Below are positions 54,155 through 64,000 of a stretch of DNA of 64,000 nt, in pieces. This DNA is from Megalobrama amblycephala (taxonomy: Eukaryota > Chordata > Actinopteri > Cypriniformes > Xenocyprididae), in contig NC_063049.1 in the NCBI RefSeq assembly GCF_018812025.1, forward strand, positions 11,599,537-11,663,536, given 5' to 3'. The notes under the pieces were generated by a model. The model was not told the origin of the DNA and made no database searches. It saw only the letters and a list, made by a program, of their open reading frames with translations. How positions within the stretch are numbered: position 1 is the first letter of the stretch; every line of letters begins with the position of its first letter. The position numbers and the translations under genes were made by a program.

Positions 54155-54256
54155 GCATCTTGAGACAAAATAAAACAAGTTGCTTTCAGTTAAAACAGCT
54201 CAACCATGCATTTTAGACTGGTACTAGGCTTAAACCTTGTCTGTGAAACCGGGGGG

Positions 54257-55125
54257 AATGAAATTCTTTTTCTGATAAATGGATTTCTATGGATTTTCTT
54301 ACCCAAAGCTATCATGTGATAGAGCGCAGTGACTCTTTATTCTAATCATTTGAACCTTGTGCATCAATTTAACAAAGGTACTCTGAGGTCCTTAAAGGAC
54401 AAAAATGTCTGTCAAAAAAATTGAAGCTTGGGAGCAAAGACCCTTGGCGGATTATTGTTGAAGTAAAAAAAAAAAAAAAAAAAAAAAAAATTGCTTATAT
54501 AATGTGCTTATATAATGTGCTTATAATAATCAATATGCTTATTTAGATTATGTAGTTTGTACATGCATTAACCAGTGAAATTTAGATAACTAATAAGATA
54601 ACCCCTGTAACTAATACGCAAATGGTTAAACTGACAGTGTTACAACTGACAGTGTTACAACGTTACAACACTCCTGAGTCTCATTATTATTTTGCAACAT
54701 CTTCAAACATCCATGCATTTTATGAAGACTGGCAACCATGAGTTTATCTGTTTATCTGTGATAAGATGAGTATGGAACTCCATTATCTACTGTTCCTCAT
54801 TTTATTACTTTGTGAATGTGACAGGTTGGGGGTCATGTAATCATAATTTTGAATACTGTATTTTAAAGCATGCATTGTTGTATACCGTGTAATTATTTGC
54901 ACATCATTTAAAAACAGCATAACAGTAATTCTTAGCAAACCTTTTCAAATCAGCTGAGAAAACATCTACAAATCCATTGAAATTAGACTGAATTTTATAA
55001 TAATTCTTCTGTAAATTTCAGAAATGATCTGGAGTGGTGTTATATGTTACAGCTGCAATTTGCAAGATATCAACAAACAAAAAGAATCACTTTAAGCTAA
55101 CTTATTAAATATTATATGGAAACTA

Positions 55126-55132
<7 letters not shown>
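54257..55132. other. Gene-free stretch
   Basis: A run at 54466-54490, a small tandem of GCTTATATAATGT (54493-54520) and of AACTGACAGTGTTAC (54629-54661). No gene or element recognised. Confidence 0.5.
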
Positions 55133-55216
<84 letters not shown>

Positions 55217-55240
55217 TTTTTTTTATATATATATATATAT
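55133..55240. repeat. (TA)n - T(n) - (TA)n compound repeat
   Basis: A TA array (about 55133-55198), a pure T run (about 55199-55224) and a further TA array (55225-55240). Confidence 0.95.
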
Positions 55241-55779
55241 TTTTAAATACAATACTAAATCTACAGAAACAATAATGAGCATAAAATGCAAATCTGTGAG
55301 TTTCATATTAGACACATCTGATCACATCCATGATGCTCTTTCATATAAATTGCGAACCAACAGATGACTGACAGATTTTTGACCTTGTGACATTTCAGTA
55401 ATCCTACAGGAGATGATGTCATTCACACTGATGGAAAGTCTTTTACTGCTTTTTGGTTGTGGGTATTTGATTGACAGCAACTCTGAATTGATTGTTTGAG
55501 AGTTTTCTCCACTGGTTTCAAAAGCCTTGATTGATTAACAAGAAAACTTGCAGTCACACAAGTCCTCCAGGATTGGGACTCTTCGGTATGGCATTTATCG
55601 ACAGAATATCAATAATACATGTGCGATAGTTTCCCTAGCTGGGCCTTACACTGCTTAAAACACTGCAATTACTGAATTACATGTTAAAAAAGTAATAATA
55701 ATAAAAATGAAAAATAAAATAAAATAAAATAAATGTTAAGAATTGGTCACAGTATTTTGTACTTCACTTTTAATGTAAG

Positions 55780-56065
55780 GGAATTCTGGGTGTCTCTTTG
55801 TCTCGTCATCTGGAAGACTCTAGTCACCTAAAAACCCTTTGTTCCATAATTAGAAGGTAGATGTTTAGCTAACTGTATACCTGCCAGCGAAGCAGCTACG
55901 AGCGGGCTGTGGGTTTTGACATGTTAATAAGACTGTTATGTTAGATCGATGCTGTGTTTTAGAAGTCGAGTCACTCACTGAAGGCCAGCCAGGGGACAAT
56001 ATCAGCGCAGGATGCTCATGCATGATGTGAAAGAGGCAAACAAAGAAAAAGTTATTTTAATTCAG
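55780..56065. other. Candidate conserved non-coding element (inferred)
   Basis: A compact complex block including CCATAATTAGAAGGTAG, GCAGCTACGAGCGGGCTGTGGG and GGATGCTCATGCATGATGTG. Repeat-free. Inferred from composition. Confidence 0.35.
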
Positions 56066-56400
56066 CTCAGTTTTGTTACTTTTTTCATCAAAGGTCAAGC
56101 ATTGTCAAAATTATCAGCATATTGACCTTTTTAATCATTCTGAAAACATCCAGATCATGCGTTCCTGTTCTGGGATGTTATCCCAATGAAGGGGGACAGG
56201 TTTAGGTCTTTTTCTTTTGGCAGTGTTAAAGAATTTATATATATACACTTGAATTCCAAATGATTGAACCCCCCTGACCTACAAAATAATAATAATAATA
56301 ATAATAATAATATAAAAAAATACAATTGGCTCTAAATTATTCTACCCCAATATTCTGGTAGAGAATCATTTACTCTTTGTTACCTTAAATAAACATTAAG

Positions 56401-56633
56401 GGCCGGTTTCACAGACAGGGCTTAAGCCAGGATTAAGCCTTATTTCAATTAGGGTATTTAAATATCTTTTATAAACGTACCCTAGAAAAAAAACATCACT
56501 GGTGTATATCTTGAGAGAAAACAATGACAATGACATATTTTAAGATATATCAGTGCAAGTTGCTTTCAGTTAAAAAAGCTCAAACATGCATTTTAGTCTG
56601 GGACTAGCTTAAGCCTTGTCTGTGAAACCGGGG
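56401..56633. mobile_element. Intact 230-bp MITE, GGTTTCACAGACAGG ends
   Basis: CCGGTTTCACAGACAGGGC at the left is mirrored by GCCTTGTCTGTGAAACCGG at the right, both followed by the TTAAGCC word. Same family as the split copy at 51738-54256. The inner ends GGCTTAAGCC/AGCTTAAGCC extend the inverted repeat. Confidence 0.85.
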
Positions 56634-56744
56634 GTTTGTTTGTTTGTTTGTTTGTTTGTTTGTTTGTTTGTTTATTAAGATCCCCATTAGCCACTGAAAC
56701 AACAGTAGTAAGTGGTTACATTCTTCTGACACATCTCTACTGGA

Positions 56745-57345
56745 ATCTTAGGCCGTTTCTTTTGTGCAAAATCTTCCAGCTCAATGATATTCTTTGGTTT
56801 CCTTGTTGTCACAGCTTTTTTCAAGTCTCACCAAAGATTTTGAAGGCGATTTAAATCTGGTGACTGAGCAGGCCACTCAAGGACATTCCAAGACCAATCC
56901 CCAAACCACATTTTGGTAGATTTGGATGTATATCATTGTCCTGCTGGAAAGTCCAATGATCCAGTGAAGCTTCAGATTATGCACTGAAGGCAAGGCATCA
57001 TGTTCTTTGTCAAAATGCTTGATACTTCAAAGAATTCAGGAAGTCAGTGATTGTTTAGTGTTCTTCTTAGTCTGTACTGAAATGTTTTTTCCACCTTTCA
57101 ACAGGTCATTTTGCACGTCTTGAACAGTATGTCAAAGCTGTTCAAAGTTTTTTCTCCGCTGTCCTGTTGATCAAACATCTTATTTTCCTTGATGAAATTG
57201 TGCTTTTTCTTTCATGCCTTTGAAGGTTTGTTATGGTACCATATGTTTAAAACTTAAAAATAATTCTGCCAACTGTGCCTTTAGGAACTTTTAGTGTCTT
57301 GGAAATGTTCTTGTACAGTCAAAGCCTTTTTTGATGTAATAAAAA
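56745..57345 (-). pseudogene. Tc1-like transposase relic, catalytic Glu replaced
   Basis: On the minus strand the stretch at about 56855-56890 reads WPAQSPDLNRLQNLW, corresponding to the SPDLNPIENLW box that holds the third catalytic residue of Tc1/mariner DDE transposases. The Glu is Gln and the Pro-Ile pair is altered. The next codon is TGA where Trp is usual, followed by DLKKAVTTRKPKNIIELEDF, still in frame. Towards 57345 the frame is interrupted several times. The upstream N-terminal DNA-binding part is recognisable only as scattered short matches. The gene is not functional. Confidence 0.65.
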
Positions 57346-57354
57346 AGCTTCTCT

Positions 57355-57510
57355 TACCTTTCACGAGTTCACACTTACAAATAAGTCAGATAAATTAATT
57401 GGTAAACGTATTTGGTGTGCTGTCCGGGGAGAGGGCTCCGAGCTCGGTAATTGGCCTGAACACAGAGAGCTCTTTTGTCTTTGCCATATTTGTTTCACTT
57501 CAACTTCAGC
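57355..57510. other. Candidate conserved non-coding element (inferred)
   Basis: A 150-bp block of unique-looking sequence between a Tc1 relic and a TA array, with GATAAATTAATTGGTAAACG and GCTCGGTAATTGGCC. Inferred only. Confidence 0.3.
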
Positions 57511-57598
57511 ACATCCATGGGCTAAATTTATGAATGTGTCACAACTAAAGCTAATGAAGTATCATTATAGAGTTTCTAAAGGCTCAAATTGTATAAGG

Positions 57599-57600
<2 letters not shown>

Positions 57601-57656
<56 letters not shown>
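57601..57656. repeat. (TA)n microsatellite
   Basis: A TA run interrupted by one CA near 57642, ending where the CAGTCCAAAAG repeat starts. Confidence 0.95.
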
Positions 57657-57659
57657 GTA

Positions 57660-58060
57660 CAGTCCAAAAGTTTGGAACCACTAAGATTTTTAATGTTTTT
57701 AAAAGAAGTTTCGTCTGCTCACCAAGGCTACATTTATTTAATTAAAAATACAGTAAAAAACAGTAATATTGTGAAATATTATTACAATTTAAAATAACTG
57801 TGTACTATTTAAATATATTTGACAAAGTAATTTATTCCTGTCATGCAAAGCTGAATTTTCAGCATCGTTACTCCAGTCTTCAGTGTCACATGATCCTTCA
57901 GAAATCATTCTAATATGCTGATTTGCTGCTCAATAAACATTTATGACTATTTTCAATGTTGAAAACAGTTGTGTACTTTTTTTTCAGGATTCCTTGATGA
58001 ATAGAAAGTTCAAAAGAACAGCATTTATCTGAAATGCAAAGCTTCTGTAGCATATATAAA
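57660..58060. mobile_element. CAGTCCAAAAGTTTGGAACC repeat, half copy
   Basis: Begins at TA (57658-57659) with CAGTCCAAAAGTTTGGAACC and matches the left half of 61546-62473 for about 400 bp. The right arm is absent. High-copy cyprinid Tc1-style repeat. Confidence 0.8.
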
Positions 58061-58476
58061 TGCTCATGACATCATAAACATCAACAAACTTGAAAAAGAT
58101 AAACTTGTTCATAAAACATCAGCACTTTACGTTTTACAGTTTATGGAACAGATGTTCAAATTGCCACTGGAGGCTTAAAGGTTTGCTTATGTACACGGTT
58201 TGAAGCTTCAAATGCGTTTCAGTGAACTGAAACACTTCCAAATATACTATGCTCTGTCATTTTACTGATGCACAATGTTTGTCAAGGTTTGTCCATTATA
58301 CAGAATGATGCTGACTTACCTCAGCTTTATATCACACACACACATACACATTTCTTACAGGAATGCTAACAAAATAAATGGGAGGGAGGGAGGGAGGGAG
58401 GGAGGTTGATATTTCTGAATAAAACAATCCATCGTTATCAAAGGGCAATTTTTTAAACATTCATGAAAGTGAAAGG
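58061..58476. other. Gene-free stretch with (GGGA)n
   Basis: (GGGA)n at 58381-58405 and a short CA run at 58335. Nothing else recognised. Confidence 0.5.
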
Positions 58477-59505
58477 TGTCATAGTCACCAGTTCAGTCAC
58501 CTCTGCCTTACATTTCCCATCATCCCTCCTTCTGCTCACCTGCACACTTTCAGTAATCACCCGCACCTGTCAGTAATCACCCTCATTAGCTACTCTGCAT
58601 AAAAGCACACACTTCGAGCTCAGTCATTGTCTGGTCTTGTTTAGAGAAGTACTGTTTAGTTATTCTTGCAACGAATCGCCTATGGTTATTCCAAGCTCCT
58701 TTTCTCCATGTCTCCATTCTCCTTGTGTGTATTCCCTGTTTGTATGCTACTTACCTGGATACCTACCTGGGTCTCAGCGAGGTTTATGCTCATCCCTGGT
58801 TCACCACGTCCATGATCTTTACTCCACCTGCAAAACAGTAGTGATGGGCATTCCGGCTCTTTTTTGTGAGCCGGCTCGTTTGACTCAGCTCACTGAAAAG
58901 AGCCGGCTCTTTAAATAATAAATGTTTTAACTATGTCTTGGACTATGATAGGTGTGAAAACAATTTGTGAAATTGTGAGACATTGCGAGTATGATTTCAT
59001 TTAATAATTTAATTAGAACTGTTTTCACACCTATCATAGTCAAAATCATAGTTTATTATTTAAAGAGCCGGCTCACGAAACGAGCCGGCTCTTCAAACGA
59101 GCCGGCTCACGAAAGAGCCGGAATGCCCATCACTAGTGTGTGCGCCTAGGCTTATATAATTATATTTTTTTGTGTTATTCTTTGAATTATTAGTCTATTG
59201 TTTTAAATAAAATTTAAATCATTCATTACATAATGATTGAATTTCTATAGGCTTTGTTTTTAAAAATAGAGTCGGCTCTTCAGATATGTGAGCCGGCTCC
59301 CGACGTTCACGTAAAAGAGCCGGCTCTTAGAGCCGGCTCGTTCGCGAACGACCCATCACTACAAAACAGTAAACCCAGTTTACCATTCTATCATCTTTCT
59401 GAACTGTAATATCAAAGACTCACTTACCTGCTTATTCCTGTTTGCTACTGCTGCAATAAACTTTTTTTTTTTTTTTTTTTTTTTTAAACATCATCCTCTG
59501 TTACT
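58477..59505 (+). mobile_element. Solo-LTR-like element split by a hAT-type insert
   Basis: Starts TGTCATAGTCACCAG and ends CCTCTGTTACT, flanked by AAAGG (58472-58476) and GAAGG (59506-59510). It has a CATAAAAG box near 58599 and AATAAAC near 59455, then a long T run (59462-59485). Without the hAT insert it is about 500 bp. Similar in architecture to the solo LTR at 15459. Confidence 0.7.
58839..59361. mobile_element. hAT-type element with TAGTGATGGG ends, CAAAACAG duplication
   Basis: TAGTGATGGG at the left and CCCATCACTA at the right are flanked by an exact 8-bp duplication, CAAAACAG (58831-58838, 59362-59369), the hAT pattern. At 58839-59135 a complete smaller palindrome with the same ends (TAGTGATGGGCATTCCGGCT and its mirror) forms the left part. 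The palindrome GAGCCGGCTC recurs about eight times. No transposase. Confidence 0.85.
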
Positions 59506-59510
59506 GAAGG

Positions 59511-60365
59511 CATGGAACTAATTTCTAAACAGCCAAATGGATAAACACAGGGAGGATTTCAGAAGTTTTAGGCAGCAGACTATCTCCCAGATTAGTCCAA
59601 ACATGTTAATCATATAATAGGTCAAAAGTTTCAACAATATATTATTCTGAAGTCTCATCATATCTTGAGTTATACATGGCCACTTATTTCATTGCCACTT
59701 GCTGATTGAGCTGTATCTTGATAATTACATTAGCCCTTTTACTAATGTATTGTTGCACAAGCTCAGTTTTACCAAAAAAAATAAAAATAAAAAATAAAAA
59801 TAAAAAACTACACCATGAAAACAACCACAAAAAGTGTACACCACCTCTGTAAAACAGATTGGATCTGTTGTCTAAAATAAAATAAATGGAAATGGGAATG
59901 TTGAGAATTGAGAATGTCCAGTCTACAGTACAGTTAATCTAGTGCAACACTGACTGGTGACTCTTGTGAGAAATAGCCAGCCATGTGTCCAGAACAAAAA
60001 TGAAAGGGAGACAAATGGAGACAATGAAAATAAAAGTCCTACAGGGAATAAGATGACAAGTGTCTAGTCTGTCAGCAGCAATGTGAAACGTGTGGATGTG
60101 CGACTGCCTGAGGTGTCAGGATTGTTATATCCTCTTGTGCAGAGGGTCTGTCCACTTGAAACACTCTCCCACCCTGGGTGTCATTGTGTATACAAGGTGT
60201 CAAACACCCTCTGTCCACAGGGATGTACCTCGAATGGCTTACTTTAGAAAGATATTGTACTATTTAAGTTGTTGTTGTTGTTGTTAATTTGTTGTCAGCT
60301 GTCGTTGTTTCAGTCTGTGACCTTGGTCTCTAATAGACAATAGATGTACACTAGAAACATTTATT
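59511..60365. other. Gene-free stretch
   Basis: (TAAAAA)n-like tract at 59778-59808 and (GTT)n at 60270-60285. No gene recognised. Confidence 0.5.
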
Positions 60366-60369
60366 ATTG

Positions 60370-61071
60370 TCATTGTTGAAAACAGTTGTGCACAATTGTT
60401 TTTCATGATTCTTTGAGGAATAGAAAGAACATTACACGCTACCGTTCAAAAGTTTGGGCTCAGTAAGTTGTAAAAATCAGTAAGTTGGGGTCAAAAAATT
60501 GTAAAAGATCTAACCAGACATTTCATGTAATTTTATAGTAAAATATTGTTAATTGTACAGGTTTAAAAGTAAGAGAGAACAAATCAATGAATAATTTATA
60601 GTCAAAAACTGTAAACGGACATTCCCATAATTCCCTATGTGACAATTCACATTTTAAATTTGTAATTGTTTAAATAATCATGTTTCTTAGTAGTTTTTGC
60701 TATCAGTTATGTACATTTTGGTTTTATGTTACATCTTCTGTTGTTTAATGAATGTTTATTGAATTATTCAAGTGTCATGTGTTACCATGATGGTGTTTTG
60801 TTTACTTGAATGACTCTGTGCACCTATGTACTAGTAAATACTTCTGCCTGTGGAAATGATAGTTTTGCTGAGCTTGTTCATGTGGCATGGTTCTTCACCT
60901 GCATTATTATGGTGGTTGTCAGTATATATAAAAGGTACAAAACAGATTTTAGTAGCAGTGTGCTGGTTTAAATTTAAATTTTTCTAGTTTGTAAATTACT
61001 TTTATATTTACAGGTTGTTCTGTAAATGTTTACTGTATTTTTTACAGAATTATTCTGGCAACCACAGCTGC

Positions 61072-61108
<37 letters not shown>

Positions 61109-61330
61109 CCCCCCCCCCCCCCCCCACCTCAGCTTTGGTCACATGAATACATTTCAATTTAAAATATATTCAAATAGAAAACAGTTGTTTTAAATTGTTA
61201 TACTATTTAACAATATTACTGTTTTTTACTGTATTTTGGATCAAATAAATGCAGCCTTCATGAGCATTAAAAAAATTCAAAGATTCTTTAATCAAAAAAA
61301 AAAAAAAAAAAAACAGTTGAACGGTCGTGC
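60370..61330. repeat. Fragments of the CAAAAGTTTGG repeat family
   Basis: Pieces at 60371-60475 (GAAAACAGTTGTG, CTACCGTTCAAAAGTTTGGG) and 61150-61320 (minus orientation: ACAGTTGTTTTAAATTG, ATTACTGTTTTTTACTG) match parts of 61546-62473. Between them are a T run of about 28 (61076-61103) followed by C17 (61109-61125), and an A run at 61293-61312. Confidence 0.65.
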
Positions 61331-61545
61331 ATGTTTCCTGTAAAGTTGCAGACTGGTACAATCAGACCGAAATATATTTCAAATAGATGTGGTTTCATAA
61401 AATATTTTCTTCTATTTGAATATATATTTTGTTTAAACTTTCAAATTCCACAATATATCACAATGTACTCAAGGTACAAGAAAATGCATTTCCAAACATA
61501 AAATACATTTTGGATAAATGCTATTTTACTAATAAATATACAGTA

Positions 61546-62473
61546 CAGTCCAAAAGTTTGGAACCACTAAGATTTTTAATGTTTTTAAAAGACGTTTCAT
61601 CTGCTCACCAAGGCTACATTTATTTAATTAAAAATACAGTAAAAAACAGTAATATTGTGAAATATTATTACAATTTAAAATAACTGTTTTCTATTTGAAT
61701 ATATTTCACAAAGTAATCATTCATGTTATGGCAAAGCTGAATTTTCAGCATCATTGCTCCAGTCTTCAGTGTCACATGATCCTTCAGAAATCATTCTAAT
61801 ATGCTGATCTGCTGCTCAAGAAACATTTAATGTGTACAATTATTGTACAAAATATTTGTGTACAATATTTTTTTTTCAGGATTATTTGATGAATAGAAAG
61901 TTCAAAAGAACAGTGTTTATCTGAAATCTAATCTTTTGTAACATTATAAATGTCTATACTGCCACTTTTGATTGATTTAATGCATCCTTGCTGAATAAAA
62001 CTATTCATTTCTTTAATTTCTTTTCAAAAAAATTAAAATAAAAATTCTTACTGACCCCAAACTTTTGAAAGGTAGTGTATAATGCTACAGAAGCTTTGTA
62101 TTTCAGATAAATGCTGTTCTTTTGAACTTTCTATTCATCAAGGAATCCTGAAAAAAAAAGTACACAACTGTTTTCAACATTGAAAATAATCATAAATGTT
62201 TATTGAGCAGCAAATCAGCATATTAGAATGATTTCTGAAGGATCATGTGACACTGAAGACTGGAGTAACGATGCTGAAAATTCAGCTTTGCATCACAGGA
62301 ATAAATTACTTTGTCAAATATATTTAATTAGTACACAGTTATTTTAAATTGTAATATTTCAAAATATTACTGTTTTTTACTGTATTTTTAATTAAATAAA
62401 TGTAGCCTTGGTGAGCAGATGAAACTTCTTTTAAAAACATTAAAAATCTCAGTGGTTCCAAACTTTTGGACTG
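61546..62473. mobile_element. Complete CAGTCCAAAAGTTTGG foldback element, TA-flanked
   Basis: CAGTCCAAAAGTTTGGAACC at the left and its complement at the right are flanked by TA (61544-61545, 62474-62475). The arms of about 400 bp are complementary along nearly their full length, joined near 62040-62090 by ACTTTTGAAAGGTAGTG. A second pair of words (GAATAGAAAGTTCAAAAGAA) is found in both arms. It is a Tc1/mariner-style MITE without coding capacity. Confidence 0.85.
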
Positions 62474-62679
62474 TACTGTAAATACATTATACATATAGCT
62501 CACTCTGGCTGCCTGTTTTTGATCCTGTCAGTAAATGCTATGTGAGACTACATAAGAAAATGAAATTAAATTGTCAATTGTGATTAAGATGATAATTCCA
62601 GAACTCCCTGTGTAAATGTGTGCATAGTAGCATAATCCAAGTTTCTTCCTGTAACCCCAAAAATAATAAAGAAATACAG

Positions 62680-63070
62680 GAAGTTGGGGGATATGATCTT
62701 TTTCACTTATTATAGACTGGCCATGTAATAACAGCAAAGAGTTTTGGCATAATCAATCAAATCATGATAGAAGCGTTTCCCAATCCAAAAATAATTAAAG
62801 CCAAAGCTTCAAATCAATAAGGCGTATTCAGGAGAGCTAGCCAGCGGTCATTTACTTCCACAGCTCTCACTGGACACGCAAACTCTTGTTTGTCAGAGAG
62901 ACCACCATATGAGACCTCAGCTGGAAAAATATATAAATATAAAGAACAGCGAAATGCACCTGTGTGCCCTAATAAAAGCTCTAATCGAAAACAATATAAT
63001 TTAATGTGCCCGTGGTTTTTCAATCCTCTAATATCCCAGCTGGAGATTCTTTACAAGCAAACAGAAAACA
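62680..63070. other. Candidate conserved non-coding element (inferred)
   Basis: A complex AT-rich block with GGCATAATCAATCAAATCATG, CCAAAAATAATTAAAGCC and CCTAATAAAAGCTCTAATCG, free of repeat ends. Two open frames crossing it on opposite strands (62814-63023, 62890-63159) show no domain. Inferred only. Confidence 0.35.
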
Positions 63071-63180
63071 GAAATATTTTTCTTTCTCTCAAATATTATG
63101 GCCTTCTTTTAGAAGAGTTTTGCTACAAAACAAAAGCAAATAATGTCAAACTGAAGTAAACACAACAAGGCTAACAAAGG

Positions 63181-63420
63181 TACACCATGCAAAAGTTTGG
63201 AGTCAGTAACATTTTGTTTGTTTTATTTGTTTTGTTTAATTGTTTATTAAAATAGTTGATTATTTTTACAGCAAGAATGCATTAAATTGATCAAAGTGAC
63301 AGTGCATACTTTTAATTAAATGCTGTTCTTTTAGAGTTTCCATTAATCAAAGTTTTTTTTTTTTCCTTTTTTTATTGCGTTTTCCACAAAAATATATTAA
63401 GCTACATGATGGTTTTCAAC
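63181..63420. repeat. Related CAAAAGTTTGGAGTCAG repeat fragment
   Basis: Starts CACCATGCAAAAGTTTGGAG and shares the ATTAAATTGATCAAAGTGAC block style of the common fish repeat that often pairs with the CAGTCCAAAAG family. Confidence 0.6.
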
Positions 63421-63662
63421 TCTGATAATAGTAGGAAATGTTATTTAAGAACTGCTTTTACATTGCAAACAAATACATTATTTGTAAAGTCATAAAATTA
63501 CATACAATTATTTTACAAAAAAAAAAAAAATAAATGCTATACAATATCATATATTGTGATAAAGTTTTAGAAATCAAACACAGATACAGATAACTTACTA
63601 CCAGTTGATATAAAAATAAAATAAAATAAAATAATAAAATAAAATAAACTCATATTAATTTT
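63421..63662. other. AT-rich stretch with (TAAAA)n
   Basis: A run at 63519-63531 and (AAAAT)n at 63612-63647. Nothing else. Confidence 0.6.
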
Positions 63663-64000
63663 GGAGTCACACTTTATATTGTCTTTAACTACTATGTACT
63701 TACATAAAAATATTGTTACGTACAATGTACCTATTGTGTTCATGCTGTATTGCAAAACACGTTTAATGCTATTGGATACGGGTAAGGTTATAGGAACAGG
63801 TTTCACAGTATATGTAGGTTTAAGAGTGATTTAAGGGGTAAGGGAAGGGTCAGCATATTATAGATGTAATTATGGAAATTAATTACAGCTGTAATTAGAT
63901 GCAGGTATTTTTAAAACACAAAGTGCAATGTAAAAACTTGTATATACACTATAAATGCATTGTATCAAATGATTAATTTAAATGTTAGTACATTGTAGTT
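63663..64000 (+). repeat. ACTTTATATT repeat, continues past window edge
   Basis: Homologous to the reverse complement of 44036-44342: same order of AATTAATTACAGCTGTAATT, ATGCAGGTATTTTTAA and CATTGTATCAAATGATTAAT. It is cut by the end of the window. Confidence 0.7.

Larger units (their letters stand above)
51738..54256. mobile_element. Small MITE split by an LTR insertion
   Basis: GGCCTGGTTTCACAAACAGG at 51738 and CTTGTCTGTGAAACCGGGG ending near 54256 are the two ends of the same MITE that is intact at 56401-56632. About 110 bp are present on the left and 100 bp on the right, interrupted at GCAT by 51851-54154. Joining the two flanks gives the arrangement seen in the intact copy (GGTGTATATCTTGAGA versus GGTGTGCAT/CTTGAGAC). 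Confidence 0.85.
56240..57345 (-). mobile_element. Decayed Tc1-like element, minus strand
   Basis: Starts near 56246 with CACTTGAATTCCAAATGATTG, an end-like sequence. From 56745 to 57340 it carries a minus-strand transposase relic with the SPDLN box and a helix-turn-helix region (57280-57320 region). A MITE (56401-56632) and a (GTTT)n array (56634-56673) interrupt its left end. The right terminal repeat was not found. Confidence 0.6.

Noticed and set aside
62890..63159. 89-codon frame and its antisense partner at 62814-63023
   Set aside because: Neither shows a domain, and the region fits non-coding sequence better.

Overview
The window looks like accessory, gene-poor DNA from a cyprinid-type teleost (carp, zebrafish or a relative). 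I infer this from AT-rich sequence with many long (TA)n, (CA)n and (TTA)n microsatellites, from a dense mix of DNA transposons typical of these fish (Tc1/IS630, hAT, PIF-Harbinger, piggyBac-like TTAA elements, THAP-bearing elements), and from DIRS, Ty3/gypsy and Penelope retroelements. I found no intact host protein-coding gene, rRNA, tRNA or CRISPR array. Almost every recognisable coding segment is a broken transposon gene.

Layout. 1-3066: minus-strand DIRS-like retroelement running off the left edge. 6.7-10.2 kb: a nest in which one TA-flanked IS630-like element lies inside another of the same kind, both inside a GGGCCC-ended element that itself lies beside a THAP start fragment. 10.7-15.1 kb: a hAT-type element with a near-perfect 8-bp duplication that contains a THAP element, which contains a Tc1 copy. 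15.46-15.78 kb: solo LTR. 20.8-23.5 kb: a PIF-Harbinger remnant, a Tc1-derived foldback element and a third inverted-repeat element. 26.2-30 kb: a TTAA element, a second THAP element and a 1.8-kb inverted-repeat element. 29.98-36.35 kb: a Penelope-like element split by a young, almost complete chromodomain-bearing Ty3/gypsy retrotransposon (30984-36239). 42.7-46.6 kb, 47.1-49.2 kb and 50.0-50.6 kb: short inverted-repeat elements, two of them nested. 50.6-54.3 kb: a gag remnant, then a small MITE split by a solo-LTR-like insertion that itself carries a piggyBac-type element. 56.2-64 kb: a Tc1 remnant, an LTR with a hAT insert rich in GAGCCGGCTC, and several copies of one TA-flanked repeat family.

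Between these lie stretches with no repeat signature, with clustered TAATTA/ATTA-type words and complex, non-decayed-looking sequence (about 4.9-5.3, 16.1-16.9, 18.3-19.2, 25.4-25.9, 38.0-41.3, 42.0-42.3, 55.8-56.1, 57.4-57.5 and 62.7-63.1 kb). I infer, without an alignment, that these may be conserved non-coding elements of a developmental gene desert.

The most informative content is the relative order of insertions, which can be read from target-site duplications, and the specific loss of catalytic residues in several transposases and reverse transcriptases. I did not find a novel multi-gene system.
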